NCBI GenBank assembly: GCA_937958685.1
Contig: CALGNF010000144.1
Coordinates: 1-7,726 of the forward strand
From: an uncultured Caryophanales bacterium
Lineage (GTDB): Bacteria; Bacillota_I; Bacilli_A; Izemoplasmatales; Hujiaoplasmataceae
Direction: 5' to 3'
Length of the DNA: 7,726 nt
How positions within the stretch are numbered: the stretch's first letter is position 1; the number at the start of each line of letters is the position of its first letter. Of the stretch, positions 1-5,469 are shown in pieces. Under the pieces are notes generated by a model. The model was given only the letters and a program-made list of their open reading frames with translations, was not told the origin of the DNA and did not search any database. Both the position numbers and the translations under genes were made by a program.

Positions 1-47
1 GACCACCGAGATCTACACTCTTTCCCTACACGACGCTCTTCCGATCT
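1..47. other. Illumina P5/read-1 adapter (artefact)
   Basis: These bases match the last 47 nt of the standard Illumina TruSeq universal (P5/read-1) adapter, beginning GACCACCGAGATCTACAC and ending GCTCTTCCGATCT. No i5 index interrupts it. It is not phage DNA. Read on the minus strand it adds the residues DRKSVV and a stop codon to the portal reading frame, a well-known adapter-derived false C-terminus. The junction is at 47/48; base 47 could belong to either side because T-tailing makes it ambiguous. Confidence 0.98.
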
Positions 48-472
48 TTCACATAGTAGTGACCATCCGGCGTCTTGGCAACGTCGAATTGGTTCGCTTC
101 GACATCGAGGATCCAAAATGCTTTGATGGGTTCTTTGAAGTTCGTGTAGTCGTACTCAATCCAGATGAAAGCATTGAAGTCATGATAGAACGAGAGAGCG
201 ACCGTTTCCCAGAACAGCGGCGCTGCCATGTGAGGATTCGGCCGCAAACTGAGCAGCCGCTGCAGATAACGCTTCGATTGTGCGATCTCGCCTTTCAGCG
301 AGACGTAGGGTTGAATTTTGGAAATGTGACGCGCAAACGCTCTGCATATCGATGCGAACGTGATGTTCTGCACGGGACTCCATGATCCGGAAAAGGACGG
401 TTGGAACAGATTCATTGACTCCAGTTTGCTCGGAGATTTCTTCTTGAACGGTAGCCAATCCCAGAAGCCCAT
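48..472 (-). CDS. Phage portal protein, HK97 family, N-terminal part (cut by adapter)
   Basis: This is the first 142 residues of the portal, the dodecameric ring at the head vertex through which DNA is packaged and to which the tail connector binds. The fragment fits the N-terminal region of the HK97-type portal family: a short leader, a segment (about 33-60) matching the family's conserved early helices, then RPNPHM (77-82) followed by LFWETVALSFYHDFNAFIW. That corresponds to the family's RPNP-x-M / FW / GNAY pattern, with DFNAF in place of the usual GNAY. The ATG at 472 is preceded by GAGGTGA, which also contains the large terminase stop codon; the gap between the genes is 4 nt. The natural C-terminus is missing: after residue 142 the frame enters the adapter. 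Portal proteins of this family are usually near 400 aa, so roughly two thirds is absent. Confidence 0.9.
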
Positions 473-476
473 CCTG

Positions 477-2198
477 TCACCTCGATATCATGTAGTCGTC
501 CGGATTCTTCGCTAGCGACACATAGCAGTTGAGAAGCGCCGCGACTCCGTCGATTTTGTTCATGCGTTTGGATTTGTCCGGCATGAAGTTTCCGTTTCGG
601 TCCTTCGTCAGGATCACGTTGGAGAACATCCACTTGAGTACCGGGTTGTTGTTGTAGCAGAGCACGCGTTCCTTCAGGTGGGCTTGTACCAGCTGCATCG
701 GGACCGAAAGTGTTTTGTATCCTTGCTGTGTGGCCAAGAGGCAGTAGCCTTCCATGTAGCCCATCTGTGCGAGTTCCTGAACGAGGTACGGAGCGCTCCA
801 GGAGTCGTAGTTGATGAACTGGTACATCCAGCCGTGCGTCTTGAAATTCGATGCGACGTAGTTGGCAATGTCGTGATAGTCGATCATCTCGACACCCGAA
901 ATTCGGATCAGACCGCGATCGATCCAGCTCTTCCAAGGAATCTTCGAATTCCGCTCCGCTTCCTCCTGGAAGAATTTGGCGGTCATCCAGAACATCGGGA
1001 CAGCGATGATCCGATGATTCTCTTTGTCGAAAAGAAGAGTGACGAAGGCGGTCAAGTCGTTGGTCTTCGAGAGATCAAAGCCACCGAGTACATAAGTGTT
1101 GTCATACTTGCGCAGTTCATCTTCGGTGTAGACAATTTGTTTTTTGACCTTGCGATCGGACCCAGGAACGTCTTCATACTTGTAGATGTCATAATCGTCA
1201 TACTTGAGCCAAGCCTGCTCGTCGATGCCGCGAATGTTAAAGTCTTTGGTTTTGACCGTATTGGCGAGGTTCGGCTCTGCTTTCATCCGATCCACGAGGT
1301 AGCGAAGTTTATCTACCTTCTTGATCACACCAAGACTCGGATTCGCTTTGATCCAACACTTCTCGTCTTCGATTTCGTTCGGGTCATCCAGCTCATAAAG
1401 CAACGGAAGGACTTTGTCGTCTTCAATCGATCCGTCCAAAACTTTGCACATGTAGTCGTAGATGTCGTCGTACAGCGCCTCGCGGACGAACCCGGCCGTC
1501 GAAATCATGGACATCAGCGTGTTGTCACGGGAGGACATGGCTTGCTTCATGATGTCGTATCGGCTTCGCGGCAACTCGTGACATTCATCGACGATGGCCA
1601 CCTTGACGTTCAAGCCATCCTGCATGTTCACCTTGGAGGATAGGACCGTGAAATAGGACTTGCCGTTTTTCTTGTAGATCGTCGGGGCCGGGAACACCTT
1701 GCTGCCAAGTAGCTCCACCATCGACCGGGATTGATTGCGGATCTCCCTTGCATCGTCCCACACGCGCTTGGCTTGGGCGTGTGTCGTCGCAGCGACGTAC
1801 ACCTCGGCACCGTCTTCCTGAAGGACCGAGTACAAACCCAAGATGGCATTCTCGGTGGACTTTCCGTTTTTCCGGCCGCGAACATCGAAGACTTCCTCGA
1901 AGCGCAGTTTGCCGGTTGATCGTTCGTAGATCCCGAACAACGCCTGGTACTTCGCTTTCTGGAAGAGCATCAGCCGAATCGGTTTGCCGATCCAGTCGGA
2001 GCTGGGATTCTTACAGTAGGTTTCCGCAAACTCGACGAAGAGATTTCCGGCTTCAGCATCGAACCCATACTTGGGATGCTCGTCTTTGATCACCGGCTCA
2101 ATGATGTTGAAATAGGCTTGCTCGATCCGCCGGCAGACAAGGATCTCGCCGGATCGGATTTTATCGATGTATTCCTGAACATAGTTGGGCGTATTCAT
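477..2198 (-). CDS. terL: Phage terminase large subunit (TerL), HK97-type
   Basis: This is the packaging motor: an ATPase that pumps DNA into the prohead through the portal, fused to a nuclease that cuts concatemeric genomes. At 573 aa it looks full length. The N-terminal ATPase carries a Walker A GRKNGKST (108-115), a Walker B hydrophobic run VAIVDE with D204 and catalytic E205, and a coupling motif STAG (233-236). The C-terminal RNase H-like nuclease shows plausible metal-binding acids at D375 (GGFDLS), D465 (NYDSW) and D550 (KIDGVAALL). The ATG at 2198 overlaps the small-subunit stop as ATGA and has only a weak SD, so translation is probably coupled to the upstream gene. Small subunit before it and portal after it is the usual order. 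The family assignment is firm; the packaging type (cos or pac) cannot be read from this protein alone. Confidence 0.96.
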   Translation of the reverse strand: MNTPNYVQEYIDKIRSGEILVCRRIEQAYFNIIEPVIKDEHPKYGFDAEAGNLFVEFAETYCKNPSSDWIGKPIRLMLFQKAKYQALFGIYERSTGKLRFEEVFDVRGRKNGKSTENAILGLYSVLQEDGAEVYVAATTHAQAKRVWDDAREIRNQSRSMVELLGSKVFPAPTIYKKNGKSYFTVLSSKVNMQDGLNVKVAIVDECHELPRSRYDIMKQAMSSRDNTLMSMISTAGFVREALYDDIYDYMCKVLDGSIEDDKVLPLLYELDDPNEIEDEKCWIKANPSLGVIKKVDKLRYLVDRMKAEPNLANTVKTKDFNIRGIDEQAWLKYDDYDIYKYEDVPGSDRKVKKQIVYTEDELRKYDNTYVLGGFDLSKTNDLTAFVTLLFDKENHRIIAVPMFWMTAKFFQEEAERNSKIPWKSWIDRGLIRISGVEMIDYHDIANYVASNFKTHGWMYQFINYDSWSAPYLVQELAQMGYMEGYCLLATQQGYKTLSVPMQLVQAHLKERVLCYNNNPVLKWMFSNVILTKDRNGNFMPDKSKRMNKIDGVAALLNCYVSLAKNPDDYMISR

Positions 2199-2686
2199 GA
2201 TGGGATGTCTTTCTTCTTGGCTTTGAAGAACGCATCGATCTCGTTGTCTTCGGCCGCTGGTTCGATGTCCATTTCCGGATCGCCCATCTGCAGACGATGC
2301 TGCGGCGTGAGATAGAGCTGCTTGGCAAGCGTCGACGTGATTCTTGTTTGCTTGTTCATGCGCTCGATCGATTTGTCGATTTCGTTCTCGATCTTGTTGT
2401 CGGGATTCTTGACTTTGAGAAGCTGGCGATATCGACCATGGGCTCGATTGTAGATGGCGACGGCCTCACAGTACTGGATCAGCGCTTGTCGGTCCAGGCT
2501 GTTGAGGATGGTTCCACCCATCGAATCGTACACCTTCATGAGTTTTTTCCATTCGAGGGACGCCGCATAACTCAAAACTTTGGGGCACGGCAGCGTATAG
2601 GACTCGGTTTTCGCGGCCGGCTTTTTCGCTTTGGATTCCTTCTCCAAATCGGCCATCGGCGGCGGGTCTTTTTTGGGTTTATCCAC
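2195..2686 (-). CDS. terS: Phage terminase small subunit, P27 family
   Basis: The small subunit recognises the packaging site and recruits the large subunit. The protein fits the P27-type pattern: a Pro/Lys-rich start, then CPKVLSYAASLEWKKLMKVY, then LNSLDRQALIQYCEAVAIY, resembling the family's P-L-x-A-x-x-EWK and LD-x-x-AL-x-x-YC features. A Lys-rich and acidic tail follows (EDNEIDAFFKAKKKDIPS). I prefer the GTG start at 2686 (163 aa) because a GGAGG lies upstream at 2698-2702, with a rather long 11-nt spacer, and the protein then starts VDKPKKDPPP. The alternatives are an ATG at 2794 (199 aa), which has no visible SD and adds an arginine/glycine-rich stretch unlike the family, and an internal ATG at 2656. 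The stop overlaps the terL start by 4 nt. Confidence 0.82.
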   Translation of the reverse strand: MDKPKKDPPPMADLEKESKAKKPAAKTESYTLPCPKVLSYAASLEWKKLMKVYDSMGGTILNSLDRQALIQYCEAVAIYNRAHGRYRQLLKVKNPDNKIENEIDKSIERMNKQTRITSTLAKQLYLTPQHRLQMGDPEMDIEPAAEDNEIDAFFKAKKKDIPS

Positions 2687-2924
2687 GTGAAATTCAGCCT
2701 CCAAAACGGGGTCGAAAATACATAATCGAAAACGCGTTTTGCCGACACCACGTTGCTGACCGACTTTTGACCCCCGTAAAATTGCCTTTTTCATCGAAAT
2801 TCAGCGCTATTTTTAAGAAAGCTTTCGAAAAAAAAGGTACAAATCAGAAATTGGAATATATTTTGTGACAGTTGGCCGCCGTTGTTCAGCACCCCCTCCA
2901 AGGCATCACACCCCGGGGGGGTAT
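2687..2924. other. Intergenic region between HNH and small terminase; candidate cos region
   Basis: About 240 bases without a convincing gene lie between the HNH stop and the preferred terS start. The part next to the HNH stop contains CCCCGGGGGGG (2911-2921), including the perfect palindrome CCCCGGGG, and a C-rich ACCCCCTCC (2891-2899). The middle (about 2810-2870) is AT-rich with an A8 tract. In HK97 and many Gram-positive cos phages the cohesive-end site sits exactly here, between an HNH gene and terS, and overhangs are often short and GC-rich. The cos reading is inference from position and composition; no cut site is visible. I saw no terminator or good promoter in it. If terS starts at 2794 the gap shrinks to 130 bases. 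Confidence 0.4.
2698..2702 (-). promoter_or_regulatory. Ribosome binding site favouring the GTG start of the small terminase
   Basis: GGAGG on the minus strand, 11 nt upstream of the GTG at 2686. The spacer is longer than ideal for a Gram-positive SD, but the other in-frame starts (ATG at 2794 and ATG at 2656) lack any comparable site. Confidence 0.5.
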
Positions 2925-3218
2925 TTAGGTCTCAATGAAGTCGCCGTTCTCTTCAAAACCGTACCCTGGCTGCAATCCATCGAAGGCCATTCGCTTCCGG
3001 TTGTGGCACTCGGTACATAGCAGCATGAGGTTAGCCTCGCCAAGGGAGATCATGGGATCATCCACATTCTCGAGCGTGAGCGGAACGATGTGATGGACTT
3101 CCCATCCAGGCTTCCCGCATTCCTGACATAAGCCGAACGAGCGCTCTCTGATGTACTTGCGTACTCTCTTCCAAGCGCTCGATTGATAAAACCTTAGGAT
3201 CTTCTCGGGTGTCTGCAA
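2925..3218 (-). CDS. HNH homing-type endonuclease, phage packaging-associated
   Basis: A small (97 aa) HNH nuclease. In HK97-type phages such proteins stimulate terminase cleavage and are encoded next to the terminase genes, as here. Numbering from the GTG at 3227, two zinc-binding cysteine pairs are visible, CQEC (34-37) and CTEC (71-74). The first HNH histidines are in VHHIVPL (44-50), and the rest of the motif is in ANLMLLCTECHNRK, with N66 and H75 as the N and second H. I place the start at the TTG at 3218, because GAGGTGA (3224-3230) is a strong SD 5 nt upstream of it. A GTG at 3227 lies within that SD and has no SD of its own. It is the first gene of the packaging operon seen here, followed by a 240-base gap before terS. 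The family is firm; the role in packaging is inferred from the neighbourhood. Confidence 0.92.
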   Translation of the reverse strand: MQTPEKILRFYQSSAWKRVRKYIRERSFGLCQECGKPGWEVHHIVPLTLENVDDPMISLGEANLMLLCTECHNRKRMAFDGLQPGYGFEENGDFIET

Positions 3219-3223
3219 CAGTT

Positions 3224-3230
3224 TCACCTC
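3224..3230 (-). promoter_or_regulatory. Ribosome binding site that sets a TTG start for HNH
   Basis: GAGGTGA matches seven bases of the SD consensus and lies 5 nt before the TTG at 3218. It overlaps the alternative GTG codon at 3225-3227, which argues against that GTG being the start. Confidence 0.7.
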
Positions 3231-3250
3231 GATACGTGTGTGTGAATCTA

Positions 3251-3364
3251 TGTGAACGCCAGTGGCGCAACAGTCAAGGGCGCGGGAAGTGCAGGGGGCA
3301 AATCCCGCGCATGGCCATCCAGGAGGGATGGGCGTTGTAGTCGTCTCGCCGAAGAACGCCTACA
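3251..3364. other. GC-rich segment with several inverted repeats (possible structured RNA leader)
   Basis: Three stems are visible: GCGCGGGA (3280-3287) with TCCCGCGC (3303-3310), perfect 8 bp, 15-nt loop; CCATCC (3315-3320) with GGATGG (3326-3331), 6 bp, 5-nt loop; and GGCGTT (3331-3336) with AACGCC (3355-3360), 6 bp. TGTAG (3336-3340) can instead pair with CTACA (3360-3364), sharing end bases with the third stem, so the two pairings compete. If the packaging operon starts upstream of here, this would lie in the 5' leader of the HNH mRNA. It is not a tRNA. No known RNA family was recognised, so the RNA interpretation is speculative. Confidence 0.3.
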
Positions 3365-3433
3365 CCAACACGATATCATGTGAATGGCTGAAATTTAATG
3401 ACGAGTTCTACTCAAAAATTTAGTGCGAAATCT

Positions 3434-3448
3434 TTATACTACGTATAA
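3434..3448. promoter_or_regulatory. Operator-like palindrome TTATAC-TAC-GTATAA
   Basis: A perfect 6-bp inverted repeat with a 3-bp centre. This size and symmetry are typical of sites bound by dimeric helix-turn-helix regulators. It lies upstream of the HNH gene on the minus strand. A function as an operator is inferred from shape only; no second copy was seen in the window. Confidence 0.35.
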
Positions 3449-3583
3449 CATTTTGAAAACTGCATAATTTGAAATTTTCATCCCTCAATAATTGATCATC
3501 AAAATGCTAAAAAGTCGCAGGAAAGCCATTCGATGGATACCGATTTTCGCACATCCGCTTTATGGTCTGTGATCATCCTGGAT

Positions 3584-3616
3584 CCGTTCGAAAACCGTTC
3601 AAATTCTGGTCGAATC
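3584..3616. repeat. Three imperfect 11-bp tandem repeats
   Basis: CCGTTCGAAAA, CCGTTCAAATT and CTGGTCGAATC follow one another with exact 11-bp periodicity, about one helical turn. The first two share CCGTTC exactly; the third matches at C, T and C plus GAA. Spacing of one turn would place repeats on one face of the helix, as in activator binding sites. The repeat pattern is seen directly; the regulatory role is inference. Confidence 0.4.
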
Positions 3617-3668
3617 AGCTCATCAAAATGGGCCAAAATCGCCCAAAAATCATGGAAAATAACCTTAC

Positions 3669-3695
3669 ATTATATTCCGCGATTTCCGTTGCCAA
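3669..3695 (-). promoter_or_regulatory. Possible minus-strand promoter for the packaging operon
   Basis: On the minus strand TTGGCA (3695-3690) is followed, after 15 nt, by a perfect TATAAT (3674-3669). The boxes match the housekeeping consensus at 5 of 6 and 6 of 6 positions, but the spacer is shorter than the preferred 17. It points toward HNH-terS-terL-portal and would give a leader of about 450 nt. Confidence 0.35.
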
Positions 3696-3733
3696 TCGAC
3701 CGCTATTTTTCGCGCTCAAACGGAAATAGAGCA

Positions 3734-3765
3734 ATACCCCATACTTTTTGAGTTTTTTGGGGTAT
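3734..3765. promoter_or_regulatory. 8-bp inverted repeat ATACCCCA / TGGGGTAT upstream of the cassette
   Basis: Perfect 8-bp arms at 3734-3741 and 3758-3765 flank a 16-base T-rich centre. A TATAAT (3763-3768) overlaps the right arm but has no -35 at a proper distance. It could be an operator, or mark the edge of the inserted cassette. It lies between the candidate divergent promoters. Confidence 0.3.
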
Positions 3766-3823
3766 AATTTGGGTGGAATAATATGTTTTTTTCATGAAGT
3801 GCATCTTTTTTCCTTGTCAGGGG

Positions 3824-3852
3824 TTGTCGCCAATATTGAAGTAGTATATAAT
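3824..3852 (+). promoter_or_regulatory. Promoter of the plus-strand protease cassette
   Basis: TTGTCG (3824-3829), a 17-nt spacer, and a perfect TATAAT (3847-3852), placed about 40 bases before the protease start codon. This is a good housekeeping-sigma promoter and would let the cassette be expressed independently of phage lytic regulation. Confidence 0.6.
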
Positions 3853-3891
3853 CAAAGTACTGATAAGCTTTATAAACGGGGGAATGTAATT

Positions 3892-4800
3892 ATGCACACA
3901 TGGAATGAACTGCTTAGTGAAAAGCAGAATTTTGACTTTGAGTGGAGAAAAACCTACTTACAAGCTCTCAACGATTACACAAAAAGAGATGTTATCGTAT
4001 ATTACTCGGCATGGCAAACAAAAAGCGGGCCATCTGATCTTCTATCAATTACCCAAGATGATAGAACCTCGTTTCAAGCAGCAATTGACAGCATGCTTCC
4101 CGATAGCAAAGAACTTGATTTAATAATTCATACACCAGGTGGCGAAGTACAAGCCACGAAGATGATTGTCCATGCATTAAGAAGCAAATATGAACATATA
4201 CGAGTTATTATCCCTCACACTGCAATGTCTGCCGGAACAATGATAGCCTTATCTGCAGATGAAATTGTCTTGGCTAGAAACGGAAATATGGGTCCGACAG
4301 ACCCACAATTACCATTATCAACTATTAACGCCATGGTACCGGCAAATGAAATTATTAACGTCATTATGGCTGCGCAAAAGGATATTACTGTAGGACAAAA
4401 CATTCAATACTGGATGGCAGAGTTACTTAGGTATCCAGCCACTTTGGGGTTCCAAGCAAAAAAGGTTATTGCTCAGTGTTCAATAATTGTCCAAGGTTGG
4501 CTGCGCGATTATATGTTCAAGGGCGATCCTGATGCCCAAAAAAAAGCGCAAGATGTTGAGACGTATTTTTCAAATGCCGCTCAGCACCTTACGCATGGCA
4601 GTTCGATAACCTATGAAGAGATATCATCGAATTTACCAAATCTGAAAATTAAGTGTCTTGATGATGATCCTACGCTTAGGGATCTCGTATTGGGGTTGTT
4701 CTATTGCTTCGACATTTTCATGATGTCTGTTGCTCAAGTCGTGAAGATCTGTGAAAGTCACCGAATGGTCGGTAGAGTAAAAATCTATAATGGAAAATAG
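3892..4800 (+). CDS. SDH/SppA-type Clp-fold serine protease (SDH_sah family)
   Basis: A 302-aa protein with the hallmarks of the serine dehydrogenase proteinase family, ClpP/SppA-fold peptidases. LIIHTPGGEVQ (78-87) gives the conserved HTPGG that forms the oxyanion-hole turn. VIIPHTAMSAGTMIALSADE (105-124) carries the likely nucleophile S113, and MGPTDPQL (133-140) matches the family's GPxDPQ strand. THGSSITYEEI (234-244) is the conserved C-terminal His/Ile-Thr region. I start at the ATG at 3892, behind the G-rich CGGGGGA and close to the promoter; the frame is open to a TTG at 3748 but that lacks an SD and adds unlike sequence. No signal peptide or clear membrane helix is seen near the start; 263-285 is hydrophobic. 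The gene is AT-richer than the packaging genes and opposite in strand, suggesting acquisition. Its substrate is unknown. The NCBI label SDH family Clp fold serine proteinase fits. Confidence 0.88.
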   Translation: MHTWNELLSEKQNFDFEWRKTYLQALNDYTKRDVIVYYSAWQTKSGPSDLLSITQDDRTSFQAAIDSMLPDSKELDLIIHTPGGEVQATKMIVHALRSKYEHIRVIIPHTAMSAGTMIALSADEIVLARNGNMGPTDPQLPLSTINAMVPANEIINVIMAAQKDITVGQNIQYWMAELLRYPATLGFQAKKVIAQCSIIVQGWLRDYMFKGDPDAQKKAQDVETYFSNAAQHLTHGSSITYEEISSNLPNLKIKCLDDDPTLRDLVLGLFYCFDIFMMSVAQVVKICESHRMVGRVKIYNGK

Positions 4801-4811
4801 GAGGAATTTTT

Positions 4812-5009
4812 ATGAAGCGCACATTGATTAAGTTGCCAAAGAGGAACATTATGCTTGAACAGGATGATTTCATAAAGAAACACCTTAACAATATGATGAC
4901 AATCGAAGAGTTCATCAAATTTAGGGAAATGCGAGAAGCAAGATTAGCTTTGTTACCTCCGACCGAAAATTCAAGTCAACAATCAAATAATACCGTCTAC
5001 TATTTCTAG
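4812..5009 (+). CDS. Small protein of unknown function, partner of the protease
   Basis: A 65-aa protein with an ideal ribosome binding site: AGGAGG (4799-4804) overlapping the protease stop codon, 7 nt before the ATG. The N-terminal part is basic (KRTLIKLPKRN), the middle is a likely amphipathic helix with alternating charge (EEFIKFREMREARLALL, about 32-48), and the tail is polar and probably disordered (TENSSQQSNN), ending VYYF. No domain was recognised. The gene is co-transcribed with the protease and followed directly by a terminator, so the two form a complete unit. It could be an inhibitor, adaptor, substrate or toxin-like partner; the sequence does not decide. Short length leaves some doubt, but the SD and position make it likely to be real. 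Confidence 0.75.
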   Translation: MKRTLIKLPKRNIMLEQDDFIKKHLNNMMTIEEFIKFREMREARLALLPPTENSSQQSNNTVYYF

Positions 5010-5017
5010 CAAGAACG

Positions 5018-5048
5018 AAAGCAGGGCTCGCGCCCTGCTTTTTGTTTG
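5018..5048 (+). terminator. Strong intrinsic terminator, probably bidirectional
   Basis: AAAGCAGGGC (5018-5027) pairs perfectly with GCCCTGCTTT (5032-5041) around a TCGC loop, followed by TTTTTGTTTGTT on the plus strand. It ends the protease cassette 9 bases after the last stop. On the minus strand the same stem is followed by TTTCGTTCTT, a poorer T-tract, so it may also end the converging early operon, whose last stop is at 5052. Confidence 0.9.
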
Positions 5049-5051
5049 TTC

Positions 5052-5237
5052 TTAGTCGATTTCTTCCATTTCGGCGATTTGGTCCTGCGACAGAAAATGC
5101 TTCTTGTGCGAAACTAGATCCTCGAAGGTGATATAGCCGTAGATTTCGAGCTGCTCCGTCAGCTCTTCAAAGTCTTTGTCGGTCGGTTGGAATTCAGCGT
5201 TGTCACGCTTCCTGGTGATCAGTACTCCCTTGCCCAT
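5052..5237 (-). CDS. Phage protein of unknown function (61 aa), last gene of the early operon
   Basis: A 61-aa acidic protein. The ATG at 5237 is chosen because AAAGGAGG (5247-5254) lies 9 nt upstream, a near-perfect SD; an upstream in-frame ATG at 5279 has nothing similar. The N-terminus is basic (GKGVLITRKRD), the rest acidic with a predicted helix DKDFEELTEQLEIYGYITFED and a second acidic end AEMEEID. No family was recognised. The start lies 35 bases inside the end of the preceding gene, an unusually deep overlap in a different frame. The stop is 4 bases from the convergent terminator. Confidence 0.75.
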   Translation of the reverse strand: MGKGVLITRKRDNAEFQPTDKDFEELTEQLEIYGYITFEDLVSHKKHFLSQDQIAEMEEID

Positions 5238-5469
5238 CGTCGTGTTCCTCCTTTCGTTCTTTGACTTCTTCGAGAACAAAAGCGGAATACTTGTCCTTCA
5301 GCATCCGTCGCACCTCTGCACGTGCCAACTCCTCGTTCGGTGCGTAGACGATCTTGGGATCAGAATAGTAAAGGGCTCTCAATTTGCACGGGAACAGCTG
5401 CCCCATGATCACGATGTGCGTCTTGATTCCCGGTCCGATCAGCTGGTACTTATACTTCTTCTGTTTCAT
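5203..5469 (-). CDS. Phage protein of unknown function (88 aa)
   Basis: An 88-aa protein. The ATG at 5469 overlaps the upstream stop as ATGA and has AAGGA 8-9 nt before it, so I prefer it to the ATG at 5526, which lies deep in the upstream gene. A basic start (KQKKYKYQ) is followed by a beta-rich part (THIVIMGQLFPCKLRALYYS) and then a charged helix (EELARAEVRRMLKDKYSAF, with VLEEVKERKEE after it). The last 11 codons overlap the next gene in another frame, and the C-terminus HDDGQGSTDHQEA reads like tail sequence shaped by that overlap. No family was recognised. Confidence 0.72.
   Translation of the reverse strand: MKQKKYKYQLIGPGIKTHIVIMGQLFPCKLRALYYSDPKIVYAPNEELARAEVRRMLKDKYSAFVLEEVKERKEEHDDGQGSTDHQEA

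Larger units (their letters stand above)
3219..3891. other. Long non-coding control region between the packaging operon and the plus-strand cassette
   Basis: About 670 bases contain no gene I can support on either strand. The left third (3250-3365) is GC-rich and dense in inverted repeats; the rest is AT-rich. Elements listed separately are a 15-bp palindrome, three 11-bp repeats, a possible minus-strand promoter, an 8-bp inverted repeat and the cassette promoter. Further small repeats are TCATCAAAATG at 3496-3506 and 3620-3630, and TGATCATC at 3493-3500 and 3570-3577. Because the flanking transcription units diverge from here, the region probably carries promoters and operators for both; this is inference. 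Confidence 0.6.

Noticed and set aside
412..936. Minus-strand 174-codon frame overlapping the portal and terminase
   Set aside because: It is an out-of-frame shadow of terL with Arg-rich, low-information translation and no domain.
678..1643. Long plus-strand open frame (321 codons)
   Set aside because: It is antisense to the large terminase, which has intact Walker A, Walker B and nuclease motifs; the antisense translation shows no recognisable domain and is a by-product of terL codon bias.
3271..3340. tRNA-like segment
   Set aside because: A GC-rich stem and GGGGGCAAATCCC superficially resemble a T arm, but there is no TTC-x-A T-loop, no 7-bp acceptor stem and no anticodon arm on either strand.
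3260..3375. Short minus-strand frame (about 28 codons) ending ICPLHFPRP
   Set aside because: It is closed upstream by a TAG with no start codon behind a credible SD; the base pattern is better explained by the inverted repeats.
3533..3751. Plus-strand 72-codon frame in the control region, with AGGA about 11 nt upstream
   Set aside because: The translation looks like random AT-rich sequence, it ends inside the inverted repeat, and it overlaps the tandem repeats and possible minus-strand promoter; there is no partner gene or domain.
3794..3844. Possible 16-codon leader peptide before the protease (ATGAAGTGC start)
   Set aside because: It has no SD and lies mostly upstream of the -10 box, so it would not be on the cassette transcript.
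3748..3891. N-terminal extension of the protease from a TTG codon
   Set aside because: It has no SD and would begin upstream of the best promoter. The ATG at 3892 lies about 40 bases after the -10 box and starts the family-like sequence.
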